From: Thermaurantiacus tibetensis
GTDB taxonomy: Bacteria > Pseudomonadota > Alphaproteobacteria > Sphingomonadales > Sphingomonadaceae
Reading direction: 5' to 3'
Length of the DNA stretch: 64,000 nucleotides
Assembly: GCF_015354055.1 (NCBI RefSeq)
Contig: NZ_JACHTM010000002.1
Location: 620,001-684,000, forward strand
A model generated the notes under the pieces. That model did not search any database and was not told the origin of the DNA. It worked only from the letters and a program-made list of their open reading frames with translations. The position numbers were made by a program, and so were the translations under genes. Positions within the stretch are counted from its first letter, which is position 1. Every line of letters starts with the position of its first letter. Of the stretch, positions 38,495 through 46,913 are shown one piece after another.

Positions 38495-39137
38495 CGGCAG
38501 CACCGCGGCCCGCGCCGACGCGGAGGGCCCGGAGCTGCCGCCGGACGATCGCGCCTGCGCGCTTGCCGCCTACGCCCGCCGGGTCGAGGCGGTGCTCTTC
38601 GCTGCCGCCGAGCCGCTCGCGCCGGCCGACATCCGCGCCTATGCCGGGGAAGGCGACCTCGGCGCCGCGCTCGCCCGCCTCGAGGCCGACTATGCCTCGC
38701 GCGGAGTCAACCTCGTCTGCCGGGGCGGCCGCTGGCATTTCCAGACCGCGCCCGACTGCGCTGCGGTGCTGACGGCGGTGCGCGAGGCTCCGCGCAAGCT
38801 GAGCCGTGCCGCCCTCGAGACGCTTGCCATCATCGCCTACCACGAGCCGGCCACCCGCGCCGAGATCGAGGACATTCGTGGAGTCCAGATCTCGCGCGGA
38901 ACACTCGACTCGCTTCTCGAGGCCGACCTCATCCGCCCGGCCGGCCGGCGCGAGACTCCGGGCCGGCCGCTCCAGTATGCGACCACCCCGGCCTTCCTCG
39001 CCCACTTCGGACTTGCCTCGCGGCGCGATCTCCCGGGCCTTGCGGAGCTCAGAGCCGCCGGTCTCCTCGACCCGCTGCCGCCCGAGGCTGCCGGCGGCGA
39101 TACCCCCGGGCTGGCAGAATCGTCTCGCGAGACCTAG
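38484..39137 (+). CDS. scpB: Segregation and condensation protein B
   Basis: ScpB is a winged-helix kleisin partner of SMC and ScpA in chromosome condensation; 217 residues. Recognised by [35 protein letters not shown] and [19 protein letters not shown]. Here it follows prfB with an 11-nt overlap, whereas in many alphaproteobacteria scpA precedes it; scpA is not in the window. tatA follows 38 nt downstream, the usual alphaproteobacterial link. Confidence 0.92.
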   Translation: MSTDGSTAARADAEGPELPPDDRACALAAYARRVEAVLFAAAEPLAPADIRAYAGEGDLGAALARLEADYASRGVNLVCRGGRWHFQTAPDCAAVLTAVREAPRKLSRAALETLAIIAYHEPATRAEIEDIRGVQISRGTLDSLLEADLIRPAGRRETPGRPLQYATTPAFLAHFGLASRRDLPGLAELRAAGLLDPLPPEAAGGDTPGLAESSRET

Positions 39138-39175
39138 ATGGGCCGCGGGCGCGGCGCGCCCTTCAGGAGGACGTG

Positions 39176-39427
39176 ATGGGCAGCTTCAGCATCTGGCACT
39201 GGATCGTCGTGGGGGTCCTCGTGCTGCTCCTGTTCGGGCGCGGCCGGATCTCGGAGATGATGGGCGACGTCGCCAAGGGCATCAAGGCGTTCCGCAAGGG
39301 CCTTGCCGACGACGAGACTCCGGCAGCGCCTGCGAAGGCGGCCGAGCCGCCGGTCACGCCCCGGATCGGCGCCGACTCCACCGTGACCCCGGCGACGCCC
39401 GCAAGCGACCCCAGCCGCCAGCCCTGA
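39176..39427 (+). CDS. tatA: Twin-arginine translocase subunit TatA
   Basis: Pore-forming Tat component, 83 residues: a short N-terminal membrane helix ([20 protein letters not shown]), an amphipathic helix ([18 protein letters not shown]) and an acidic/proline tail. AGGAGG (39165-39170) is 5 nt before ATG at 39176, which decides this start over the GTG one codon earlier. Second gene of the scpB-tatABC cluster. Confidence 0.93.
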   Translation: MGSFSIWHWIVVGVLVLLLFGRGRISEMMGDVAKGIKAFRKGLADDETPAAPAKAAEPPVTPRIGADSTVTPATPASDPSRQP

Positions 39428-39428
39428 G

Positions 39429-39851
39429 ATGTTCGACCTCGGCTGGTCCGAGCTGCTGCTCGTCGCCGCCGTCGCCCTCATCGTGATCGGCCCGAAGGAC
39501 CTGCCGGTCGCCATGCGGGCGGTCGGCCGCTGGGTGGGAAAGGCGCGCGCCATGTCGCGCCACGTCCGCGCCGGCTTCGACGAGATGGTCCGCCAGGCCG
39601 AGCTCGAGGAAATGGAGAAGGAGTGGAAGCGGCACAACGAGGCCATCATGGCCGCCGCCCCGCTGCCCGACATGGCCGCGCCGCTCCCCCCCGGCGCGGC
39701 GCCGACCGCCGAACCTAACCACGCCGGCGAGCCGCCGGTGGTCGACTTCGGCCTGCCGCCCGCCGACATACCGACCGCTGGCTCGCCCAGCCCCGCAGAT
39801 GCCGCCCCGAAGCCTGATGCACCTGCCCCGCCGCCGGAGCCGGCGCGATGA
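39429..39851 (+). CDS. tatB: Twin-arginine translocase subunit TatB
   Basis: Tat receptor subunit, 140 residues. It begins MFDLGWSELLLVAAVALIVI with the conserved Glu and GPKDLP hinge, then a long amphipathic helix (about 22-75) and a proline-rich C-terminal tail. It starts 1 nt after the tatA stop and overlaps tatC by ATGA, so the three subunits are coupled. Confidence 0.93.
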   Translation: MFDLGWSELLLVAAVALIVIGPKDLPVAMRAVGRWVGKARAMSRHVRAGFDEMVRQAELEEMEKEWKRHNEAIMAAAPLPDMAAPLPPGAAPTAEPNHAGEPPVVDFGLPPADIPTAGSPSPADAAPKPDAPAPPPEPAR

Positions 39852-40621
39852 AGATTTCCGACATCGACGAGACGAAGCAGCCGCTCATCGAGCATCTGAT
39901 CGAGCTGCGCACCCGCCTCCTCTGGTCGCTCGCGGCCCTCGTCGCTGCCTTCCTGGTCTGCTTCGCCTTCTCCCGGCCCCTCTTCGCCATCCTCGTCCAG
40001 CCGCTGGTTGCCGCGGGCCAGGACCGGGTCATCTTCACCCAGGTGTTCGAGGCCTTCTTCGTCCAGGTCCGCGTCGCCCTCTTTGGCGCCCTCATGCTCG
40101 CCTTCCCGGTCATCGCCACGCAGGCCTGGCGCTTCGTGGCGCCCGGCCTCTACCGGCAGGAGAAGGCCGCGCTCCTGCCCTTCCTCGTCGCCACCCCCTT
40201 CCTTTTCTCCCTGGGCGCCGCCTTCGCCTATTTCGTCGCCATCCCCGTCGCGCTCCGCTTCCTGCTCGGCTTCCAGGGCGAGCTCGGCGGCGTCACGCAG
40301 GAGGCGCTGCCCTCGGTCGGCCAGTATCTCTCCTTCGTCATGCAGTTCCTGTTCGCCTTCGGCGCCGCCTTCCTGCTCCCCATCCTCCTCATGCTGCTCA
40401 CCCGCGCGGGAATCCTCACGCTCGACCAGCTCGTGAAGGGCCGCCGCTACGCCATCGTCATCGCCTTCGTCATCGCCGCCATCTTCACCCCGCCCGACGT
40501 CGTCTCGCAGCTCCTCCTCGCCGTGCCGCTCTGCATCCTCTACGAGGTCGCGATCGTCGCCATCCGCCTGACCGAGCGCCGGCGCGCCCGGCTTGCGCCT
40601 GAGGAGACAGTCGCCGAATGA
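39848..40621 (+). CDS. tatC: Twin-arginine translocase subunit TatC
   Basis: Six-span membrane receptor for twin-arginine signal peptides, 257 residues. It shows the N-terminal MPLxEHLxELR-type motif as QPLIEHLIELRTRLLW, the cytoplasmic loop FVAPGLYRQEKAALLPFL with the conserved Glu, and FAYFVAIPVALRFLLGF. ATG overlaps tatB, and the stop overlaps the next start as ATGA. Confidence 0.95.
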   Translation: MKISDIDETKQPLIEHLIELRTRLLWSLAALVAAFLVCFAFSRPLFAILVQPLVAAGQDRVIFTQVFEAFFVQVRVALFGALMLAFPVIATQAWRFVAPGLYRQEKAALLPFLVATPFLFSLGAAFAYFVAIPVALRFLLGFQGELGGVTQEALPSVGQYLSFVMQFLFAFGAAFLLPILLMLLTRAGILTLDQLVKGRRYAIVIAFVIAAIFTPPDVVSQLLLAVPLCILYEVAIVAIRLTERRRARLAPEETVAE

Positions 40622-42045
40622 CCAGCCTGTCCGATGGTGCCCTGCCGGTCGGCGGGGCGACGGTTGCCCGCGCCGAGATCCCCGTCACCAACCCGGCAAC
40701 CGGCGAGGTGCTCGCCCATGTGCCGCGCCTCACCCGCGCCGAAGTGGCGGGCGCCATCGCCGCCGCGGCCGAGGCCATGCCGGCCTGGGCTGCCAAGACC
40801 GCGAAGGAGCGCAGCGCAGTGCTGCGCCGCTGGTTCGAGGCCGTCATGGCCGAGCAGGAGGCGCTCGCCCGCCTGATGACCGCCGAGCAGGGCAAGCCGC
40901 TCGCCGAGGCGCGCACCGAGATCGCCTATGCGGCCTCCTTCATCGAGTGGTTCGCCGAGGAAGGAAAGCGCGCCTATGGCGACATCATCCCCTCCCCCAC
41001 GCCCGGCCGCCGGATCTTCGTGCTGAAGCAGCCGGTCGGCGTGACGGCCGCGATCACGCCGTGGAACTTCCCGGCCGCGATGATCACCCGCAAGGCCGCG
41101 CCCGCGCTCGCCGCCGGCTGCCCCATGATCGTCAAGCCGGCCACCTCCACGCCCCTGACCGCCATTGCGCTCGCCCGCCTCGCCCACGAAGCCGGGCTCG
41201 ACCCACGGCTGCTTTCGGTGGTCACCGGCCCGGCCGCCGAGATTGCCGAAGAGTTCACCGCCAACGCGACGGTCCGCAAGCTCTCCTTCACCGGCTCGAC
41301 CGAGACGGGCAAGCGCCTCATGGCCATGGCCGCCCGCCATGTGCAGAAGCTCTCCCTCGAGCTTGGCGGCAATGCTCCCTTCATCGTCTTCGACGATGCC
41401 GACCTCGATGCCGCCGTCGAAGGCGCGATCGCGTCGAAGTTCCGCAACGCCGGCCAGACCTGCGTCTGCGCCAACCGAATCTACGCCCAGGCGGACATTC
41501 ATGACGCCTTCGTCGAAAAGCTCGCCGCGCGGGTCGAAGCCCTCCGGGTCGGCCCCGGTGACGCCGAGGGCACCGAGATCGGGCCGCTCATCGACATGGC
41601 CGCAGTCGAGAAGGTCGAGGAGCATCTGGCCGACGCCCTTGCCCACGGTGCGCGGCTCGCCGCGGGCGGCAGCCGCCACCCGCTCGGTGGCACCTTCTTC
41701 CAGCCCACGCTCGTCACCGGCGTGACGGGCGCCATGAAGGTCGCAACCGAGGAGACCTTCGGCCCGCTCGCCCCCGTGTTCCGGTTCGAGACGGTGGACG
41801 AGGTGATCGAAGCCGCGAATGCGACCGAATATGGCCTTGCCGCCTATTTCTACGCGCGCGACCTCGGCCGGGTGTGGAAGGTGGCCGAGGCGCTCGAGTA
41901 CGGGATCGTCGGGGTGAACACCGGCATCATCTCGAACGAGGTCGCCCCGTTCGGCGGGGTGAAGGAGTCCGGCCTCGGCCGCGAGGGCTCCCGCTACGGC
42001 CTCGACGAGTATCTCGAACTCAAGTACGTGAACATCGCCGTCTAG
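40618..42045 (+). CDS. gabD: NAD(P)-dependent succinate-semialdehyde dehydrogenase
   Basis: Aldehyde dehydrogenase of 475 residues, closest to GabD: succinate semialdehyde to succinate in GABA catabolism. It carries ITPWNFPAAMITRKAAPALA (cofactor site), general base Glu248 in LELGGNAPFIVF, and nucleophile Cys282 in RNAGQTCVCANR, the GabD-type CVCANR version. The C-terminal FGGVKESGLGREGS also fits. It is coupled to tatC by ATGA overlap although the functions are unrelated; in related genomes serS often follows tatC. Confidence 0.9.
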   Translation: MTSLSDGALPVGGATVARAEIPVTNPATGEVLAHVPRLTRAEVAGAIAAAAEAMPAWAAKTAKERSAVLRRWFEAVMAEQEALARLMTAEQGKPLAEARTEIAYAASFIEWFAEEGKRAYGDIIPSPTPGRRIFVLKQPVGVTAAITPWNFPAAMITRKAAPALAAGCPMIVKPATSTPLTAIALARLAHEAGLDPRLLSVVTGPAAEIAEEFTANATVRKLSFTGSTETGKRLMAMAARHVQKLSLELGGNAPFIVFDDADLDAAVEGAIASKFRNAGQTCVCANRIYAQADIHDAFVEKLAARVEALRVGPGDAEGTEIGPLIDMAAVEKVEEHLADALAHGARLAAGGSRHPLGGTFFQPTLVTGVTGAMKVATEETFGPLAPVFRFETVDEVIEAANATEYGLAAYFYARDLGRVWKVAEALEYGIVGVNTGIISNEVAPFGGVKESGLGREGSRYGLDEYLELKYVNIAV

Positions 42046-42064
42046 TCCGCGCGGGCCGGCCGGA

Positions 42065-42739
42065 TCAGGGCGCCGGCCACTCCCCCAGGGCACAGAAGGC
42101 GCGGTGCGCGGCCAGCCGCTTCCGGTTCCCGGCCGAAAGCCGGCCGAGCTTCGGCGCGCCCTCGATCCGCAAGGCCGTGCGCGCGGCCCGGCCCAGCGCG
42201 GGAAAGGCGATCGGCGCCCCATCGTCGGCGAAGCTCACCAGGCCCCGGTCGAACGCCGCGTCCCAGAGCGCCGAGAGCAGCAGGCCATTGTCCGGCTCCA
42301 GCCGCTCGCTCTCCTCGGTGCAGGCATGCCAGGCGATGATGTGCGAGGCACGAAGCAACCCGCCCTCGGCAATTCCGGTGAGCGGGCACTGGCCGTCCCA
42401 GCGCGCCAGCAGCTCGCGCCGGAATCGGCCCTGCCCCAGCCGCGCCATGACCCTGAGCTCCACCTGGGTCGCGATCGCCTTGTCCACCTCGGGTTCCGCG
42501 GCCGTGCTCTTCGCCAGCCGGTAGCGTCCGCGGCCGTCGAAGAGGAGAAGCCCGGCATCACGCAGCTCCTGAAGCGCGCGGCTCAGAGTCTGCGCCGGCG
42601 TGCGCCCCGTCGAGCCGGCGTCGGAAACGATGCGGCCAAGCTCCGCCCCGACCAGCTGCCCGCGGGTGAAGGCGCCGCGGCTCCGCACCGCCTGCCGCTG
42701 CACCGCCGCCCAGACCGCCGCCTTCCAGCGCGACGCCAC
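42065..42739 (-). CDS. Winged-helix plus HNH endonuclease-like protein
   Basis: A 224-residue protein. Residues 1-75 (ending LRDAGLLLFDGRGRYRL) resemble the winged-helix C-terminal domain of DpnI-type and Dam-replacing proteins. Residues about 105-175 form an HNH_2-like nuclease: Cys118 in DGQCPLTG, His133 in ASHIIAWHAC, Asn151 in EPDNGLLLSALWDAAFDRG. No methyltransferase is adjacent, so it is not an obvious restriction pair; DNA binding or defence roles are inference. The start is GTG at 42739, 11 nt after the tetR stop; a longer frame runs inside tetR. Confidence 0.7.
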   Translation of the reverse strand: MASRWKAAVWAAVQRQAVRSRGAFTRGQLVGAELGRIVSDAGSTGRTPAQTLSRALQELRDAGLLLFDGRGRYRLAKSTAAEPEVDKAIATQVELRVMARLGQGRFRRELLARWDGQCPLTGIAEGGLLRASHIIAWHACTEESERLEPDNGLLLSALWDAAFDRGLVSFADDGAPIAFPALGRAARTALRIEGAPKLGRLSAGNRKRLAAHRAFCALGEWPAP

Positions 42740-42750
42740 GCCGCGCGGTC

Positions 42751-43434
42751 CTAGCCCTCGCCCCCCATGCAGGCCGCCTTCACGAAGCGGATGGTCTGCT
42801 CGAGGATGTGGGCGCGCTCCTCGGGCGTCACGCCGTGGCGGAAGGCCAGGTGGAGCGCATCCCCCACGGCCGCGAAGGTGAGCGAAGCGGCAATCGCCGG
42901 GTCCACCCCGGTGATGCCATGGTGCCGGTTCCACGCCTCGACGTGCCGCTCCACCCACGCCTGCGTCACCTCGCGGGCGGCGAGGAAGAAGGGCTCTGCC
43001 TCGGGGTCAGGCGCCGCCTTCTGGTAGCCCCCCTTGCACTCCTCCTCGCCCTGGATCGCCTCCCAGGTGGTGTTGAGCTCGCAGAACCGGAAGCAGCGGC
43101 TGATCGCGTCGCGCGGGTCGAGCGTCTCGAGCGCATCGTCGCCCTGCATGGCCGCCACCAGCTTCTCGCCGTGCAGCCGCCCGAGCTCTGCGAGCAGCGC
43201 CCGCTTCGAGCCGAAGTGGTAGAAAATCGACCCTTCCGACACATTGGCGGCTCGGGCGATGTCGGCCGTGCCGGTGCCCTGGTAGCCCTGAAGCGAGAAG
43301 AGCTGGTAGGCCGCCTCCAGCACCCGCGCGCGCGTCTCCTCCGGCGCGTAGCGGCGCGGCGCCGGCGCAGCCTTGACCCGCGCAGCCGCCCGCCGCTGCG
43401 GCTCGCCAGCCGAATCAATCGCGCGTGTCGCCAA
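42751..43434 (-). CDS. TetR family transcriptional regulator
   Basis: A 227-residue regulator with helix-turn-helix TADIARAANVSEGSIFYHFG at about 55-74 and a TetR_C-like ligand domain. The start is set at TTG 43434, where AAGGA lies 6 nt upstream and the following text (ATRAIDSAGEPQ) leads into the domain; an ATG at 43548 would overlap the divergent gene and the candidate operator. It is divergent from the DUF2459/oxidoreductase pair and upstream of the HNH gene. Confidence 0.85.
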   Translation of the reverse strand: MATRAIDSAGEPQRRAAARVKAAPAPRRYAPEETRARVLEAAYQLFSLQGYQGTGTADIARAANVSEGSIFYHFGSKRALLAELGRLHGEKLVAAMQGDDALETLDPRDAISRCFRFCELNTTWEAIQGEEECKGGYQKAAPDPEAEPFFLAAREVTQAWVERHVEAWNRHHGITGVDPAIAASLTFAAVGDALHLAFRHGVTPEERAHILEQTIRFVKAACMGGEG

Positions 43435-43474
43435 TGCCAGTCCTTTCCTTGCTTCCGCCGCCCTATGACTCAGA

Positions 43475-43491
43475 TTTGAGTGCCAGTCAAA
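43475..43491. promoter_or_regulatory. Candidate TetR operator (17-bp near-perfect palindrome)
   Basis: TTTGAGTGCCAGTCAAA reads TTTGA-x-TG-x-CA-x-TCAAA, symmetric except for one base pair besides the centre. It lies between the divergent tetR and DUF2459 genes, so binding could silence both. An overlapping ACTCA-N4-TGAGT repeat adds to the symmetry. Confidence 0.6.
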
Positions 43492-43546
43492 AAACCGTCC
43501 GGGAACGGACCTTGGGACCGCACTCTCGCCGCGGCTAGCATACGGC

Positions 43547-44206
43547 ATGGCCCGGCCCCCCGCCCTTGCCCGACTCGCCCTCGTGCCGCTCGCGCTTCCC
43601 CCCCTCTACCTCCTCGCCGCCTTGCTCGGCGCTCTCGTGCCTCAAAACCGGCCACTTGCCGACCCGGGCCCTCGCCCCGTCACCATCCACCTCGACTCCA
43701 GTGTTGTCCACACCGAACTCGTCCTTCCCGTGGCAGCGGCCGGCCACGACTGGCGCCGCCGCTTCCCCACCTTTGCCGATGGCCGCACGGCCGAGCACTT
43801 CGTGAGCGTCTCCTGGGGCGAGCGGGACTTCTTCCTCGCCACGCCCACCTGGGCTGACGTCGACCTCCGGCTCGCGCTCCGCGCGCTCGTCGCCGGCCAT
43901 GCCACGCTTCTCCACGTGTATCGCCTCGAGGCGCCCTCGGGCCGGCCGATCCGGCTTTCCGAGGAGGCCTACCTCCGTCTTGCCGCCCACATCGAGGCGG
44001 CAATCGCGCCCGGCCCGCCCCTTCCGGGCTATGGAAAGGATGACCTGTTCCTCCCCGCCCATGGCCGCTACAGCCCGTGGCGGACCTGCAACCAGTGGAC
44101 CCGGGACGCGCTCGCCGCGGCCGGAGTGCGCGTCGGGCGCTGGACCCCCCTGCCGCAGGGCCTCCTGTGGCGGTTCCCGAACGCGAATGGAAAGGAGAGG
44201 GAATGA
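43547..44206 (+). CDS. DUF2459 (TIGR02117-like) protein
   Basis: A 219-residue protein with one N-terminal membrane anchor (ALARLALVPLALPPLYLLAA). The body has the DUF2459 features HLDSSVVHTELVLPV, GERDFFLATPTWAD, HVYRLEAPS and the C-terminal YSPWRTCNQWTRDALAAAG, where the conserved Cys-Asn is reminiscent of a hydrolase active site; that is inference. Function is unknown; relatives occur near urease and PHB genes. The stop overlaps the oxidoreductase start (ATGA). Confidence 0.8.
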   Translation: MARPPALARLALVPLALPPLYLLAALLGALVPQNRPLADPGPRPVTIHLDSSVVHTELVLPVAAAGHDWRRRFPTFADGRTAEHFVSVSWGERDFFLATPTWADVDLRLALRALVAGHATLLHVYRLEAPSGRPIRLSEEAYLRLAAHIEAAIAPGPPLPGYGKDDLFLPAHGRYSPWRTCNQWTRDALAAAGVRVGRWTPLPQGLLWRFPNANGKERE

Positions 44207-45216
44207 GCGGCACGCGGCATGTCTGGAAGCTGGCCCGGCGCCCGGTGGGCGACATCGCCGAAGGCGACCTCGTCTATGTCGAGGAGCCGGTGCCGCCACT
44301 CGCCGATGGCCAGGTCCATGTCCGGGTCCACTATCTCTCGCTCGACCCGACGAACCGGATCTGGATGTCAGACATGGAGCAGTACATGCCGCCCGTCGGC
44401 CTCGGCGAGCCGATGCGCGGCGGGATCGTCGGTCGGGTTGTGGCCAGCCGCCACCCCGGCTTTCCGGAAGGCCAGCTCGTCGCCGGGTTGGGCCAGTGGA
44501 CCGACCTTCTCGTCTCCGACGGCACCGGCCTGCAGCCCATGCCGGAGATCCCTGGCATCTCCGTGCCCCAGGCCTTCGGCACCTTCGGCGTGGTGGGCCC
44601 CACCGCCTACTTCGGCCTCCTCGAGATCGGCCAGCCGAAGCCGGGCGAGACGCTCGTGGTCTCGGCCGCAGCCGGAGGCGTCGGCCAGATCGTCGGCCAG
44701 ATCGGCAAGCTCAAGGGCTGCCGCGTGATCGGGATCGCCGGCGGCCCGGAGAAGTGCCGCTTCGTGGTGGACGAGCTCGGCTTCGATGCCGCCATCGACT
44801 ACAAGGCCGAGGATGTAGGCGCCGCGCTCGATCGGCTCGCCCCCGAGGGCGTCGACATCAACTTCGAGCAGGTGGGCGGCCCGATCATGTCGGCCGTGCT
44901 TCAGCGCATGCGCCTCTTCGGACGGATGCCGCTGTGCGGCATGATCTCGCGCTACAACGCGACCGATGCAGCCGAGGAGCCGGGCCGCTGGACCCTCATC
45001 CTCATGCGGCGCCTGCGGATCCAGGGCTTCATCGTGACAGATTTTGCCGCCCGCTTCCCCCACTGCGTTCAGGAGCTCGCCGGCTGGATGCTCGAGGGGA
45101 AGCTCAAGACCCGGCAGGACATCCGCCCCGGCCTCGACCGCGCCGACGAATGGGTGAAGCTGCTCTACTCGGGCGGGAACTTCGGCAAGCTCCTGGTTGC
45201 GGTCTCGCCGGAGTAG
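44203..45216 (+). CDS. NADP-dependent medium-chain oxidoreductase (zinc-free, CurA-like)
   Basis: A 337-residue MDR protein of the CurA/leukotriene B4 reductase type, reducing C=C bonds of enones with NADPH. It begins HVWKLARRPVGDIAEGD and has YLSLDPTNRIWMSD, GTFGVVGPTAYFGLLEIG and the cofactor motif VSAAAGGVGQIVGQIGK. No zinc ligands are present. ATG is coupled to the DUF2459 gene and preceded by AAAGGAG. Possible target of the divergent TetR; the natural substrate is unknown. Confidence 0.88.
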   Translation: MSGTRHVWKLARRPVGDIAEGDLVYVEEPVPPLADGQVHVRVHYLSLDPTNRIWMSDMEQYMPPVGLGEPMRGGIVGRVVASRHPGFPEGQLVAGLGQWTDLLVSDGTGLQPMPEIPGISVPQAFGTFGVVGPTAYFGLLEIGQPKPGETLVVSAAAGGVGQIVGQIGKLKGCRVIGIAGGPEKCRFVVDELGFDAAIDYKAEDVGAALDRLAPEGVDINFEQVGGPIMSAVLQRMRLFGRMPLCGMISRYNATDAAEEPGRWTLILMRRLRIQGFIVTDFAARFPHCVQELAGWMLEGKLKTRQDIRPGLDRADEWVKLLYSGGNFGKLLVAVSPE

Positions 45217-45232
45217 CCGCCCCCGAGGCGGC

Positions 45233-45481
45233 TCAGGCCTGTGGCGGGGGCGGGGGCGGCGAAGCTGCCGCGGAGCCCGCCCGCCGGGCCATGGCGCGAG
45301 CGACGATGTAGCTGCCGAGCGCGGCTGCCACCATGCCGGCCGGCCCGAGACGCTTCGCGAGGAAGGGAATGGCGGTGGGCAGCGCCGCCCCCACAAGGGC
45401 GCCGATCGGCCCGGCACCCGCGCCGCCGACGGTGCGGGCGAGCTGGCGTCCGGCTAGCGCGGTCACGATCTGGCCGAGCAT
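45233..45481 (-). CDS. Small hydrophobic hypothetical protein
   Basis: An 82-residue protein starting MLGQIVTALAGRQLARTVGG, with two glycine/alanine-rich hydrophobic segments (about 21-37 and 48-65) and a basic, then proline-only tail. GGAGGAG lies 9 nt before ATG, which decides the start inside a much longer open frame. No known domain recognised. It is convergent with the MDR gene and 61 nt downstream of hemW on the same strand. Confidence 0.6.
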   Translation of the reverse strand: MLGQIVTALAGRQLARTVGGAGAGPIGALVGAALPTAIPFLAKRLGPAGMVAAALGSYIVARAMARRAGSAAASPPPPPPQA

Positions 45482-45542
45482 CGGCGCATCTCCTCCTGAG
45501 CTGCCCTGATGTGGCGCGGCGGCCGCCGGCGTCAAGCGCCCG

Positions 45543-46913
45543 TCAGAGCACGGGATCGAGAGCCAGCTCGACGAGCAGGCGGTCGAGAACGCGCCGACCG
45601 GCGGCGGTCGCGGCAAGCCGCGGCCCGGGCGCAAGGAGCCCCAGCGCCTCGAGACGGGCACGCGCGTCCGCATCGATCGCCCGCCCGAGCGGCACGCCGG
45701 TGGCCTGCTCGAACCGGTCGGGATCGATGCCTTCGACAAGCCGCAGGCCCATCAGCAGGGCTTCGCGGGCGGCCTCCGCGGGCGGAACCGAGGTCTCCGC
45801 TTCGATGCCATGGCCCGTCCGGGCGACGGCCGCGCGCCACGCCTCGGGCCGGCGCTGTCGCACCGTGGCCCGGCCGGCCCGGCGGCCGTGCGCGCCGGGG
45901 CCCACGCCCGCGTAGGCGCCGTAGCGCCAGTACTGGAGGTTGTGCCGGCACTCGTCACCCGGCCGGGCATGGTTCGAGACCTCGTAAAGCGGAAGGCCAG
46001 CCGCCGCGCACAGCGCCTCCGTCAGCTCGAGCATCTCGGCCGCGTCCTCCTCGGCGGGAAGGTCGATGAGACCCTTCGCGTGAAGGGTCGCAAAGCGCGT
46101 GCCCGGCTCGATCGTGAGCTGGTAGGCCGACAGATGGCCGGTCCCGAAGGAAAGCGCTCGTGCAAGCTCGGCCTCCCAGTCCGCGGGCGTCTGGCCAGGC
46201 CGCGAATGGATGAGATCGATCGAGACCCGCGGGAACTGGCGCTGGGCCACGTCGAGCGCGGCGAGCCCCTCGGCGAGATCGTGCGGCCGCCCGAGCTGCC
46301 GGAGCGCGGCATCGTCGAGCGCCTGGAGCCCGAGCGACACCCGGTTCACGCCCGCTGCGGCAAGCGCGGCGAAATTCGCCGCCTCGACCGAGGAGGGGTT
46401 GGCCTCGAGCGTCACTTCGAGGCCGGGCGCAAGCGGCCAGAGCCGGGCGGCGGCCTCGAGCAGCCGGCCGACGAGGGCCGGCGGCATCAGCGAGGGCGTG
46501 CCGCCGCCGAAGAAGACGGAGACGAGCCGGTGGCCCGGCGTTGCGGCCGCCTCGTGGGCCAGCTCGGCGCGATAGGCGGCTTCCCAGTCGGCCGGGTCGA
46601 CTCCGGGGCGGACATGGCTGTTGAAGTCGCAATAGGGGCACTTGGTGACGCAGAAGGGCCAGTGGATGTAGAGCGCAAGCGGCCGGAGCGAGCGCCCGGC
46701 GCTCGTCTCCGGACTCGCTGGAGCCCCGGCCGGCGTGGCTGCTTCAGCGGCTTTGCCGTCGAACGCGGGCCCGACCGACGACTCGCGCGCAAGCGGCCGG
46801 AGCGAAGGCGCAGCCTTCGTCTCCGGACTCGCTGGAGCTCCGGCCGGCGTGGCTGCTTCAGCGGCTTTGCCGTCGAACGCGGGCCCGACCGACGGCGCCT
46901 CGGCCCCGCTCAT
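45543..46913 (-). CDS. hemW: HemW-like radical SAM heme chaperone with duplicated N-terminal leader
   Basis: Radical SAM family protein (formerly called coproporphyrinogen III oxidase-like) that binds and transfers heme; 456 residues. The [4Fe-4S] motif is [10 protein letters not shown] (Cys88, 92, 95), followed by [11 protein letters not shown] and the HemW C-terminal domain. The usual start is only a few residues before LYIHWPFC; here about 75 extra residues carry two tandem 38-residue copies. ATG at 46913 overlaps the rdgB stop (ATGA). Whether the leader is translated is inferred from frame and overlap. Confidence 0.9.
   Translation of the reverse strand: MSGAEAPSVGPAFDGKAAEAATPAGAPASPETKAAPSLRPLARESSVGPAFDGKAAEAATPAGAPASPETSAGRSLRPLALYIHWPFCVTKCPYCDFNSHVRPGVDPADWEAAYRAELAHEAAATPGHRLVSVFFGGGTPSLMPPALVGRLLEAAARLWPLAPGLEVTLEANPSSVEAANFAALAAAGVNRVSLGLQALDDAALRQLGRPHDLAEGLAALDVAQRQFPRVSIDLIHSRPGQTPADWEAELARALSFGTGHLSAYQLTIEPGTRFATLHAKGLIDLPAEEDAAEMLELTEALCAAAGLPLYEVSNHARPGDECRHNLQYWRYGAYAGVGPGAHGRRAGRATVRQRRPEAWRAAVARTGHGIEAETSVPPAEAAREALLMGLRLVEGIDPDRFEQATGVPLGRAIDADARARLEALGLLAPGPRLAATAAGRRVLDRLLVELALDPVL
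46673..46894 (-). repeat. Tandem 114-nt in-frame repeat in the hemW 5' coding region
   Basis: Two adjacent copies with a period of exactly 114 nt (38 codons): 46673-46786 and 46787-46894. Each encodes [20 protein letters not shown] followed by ASPET and SLRPLA. Differences are concentrated in one short segment (gcgcccggcgct versus aggcgcagcctt). Each copy holds a CCGGACTC...GAG(C)TCCGG hairpin, complete only in the upstream (coding-order) copy. Confidence 0.9.
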
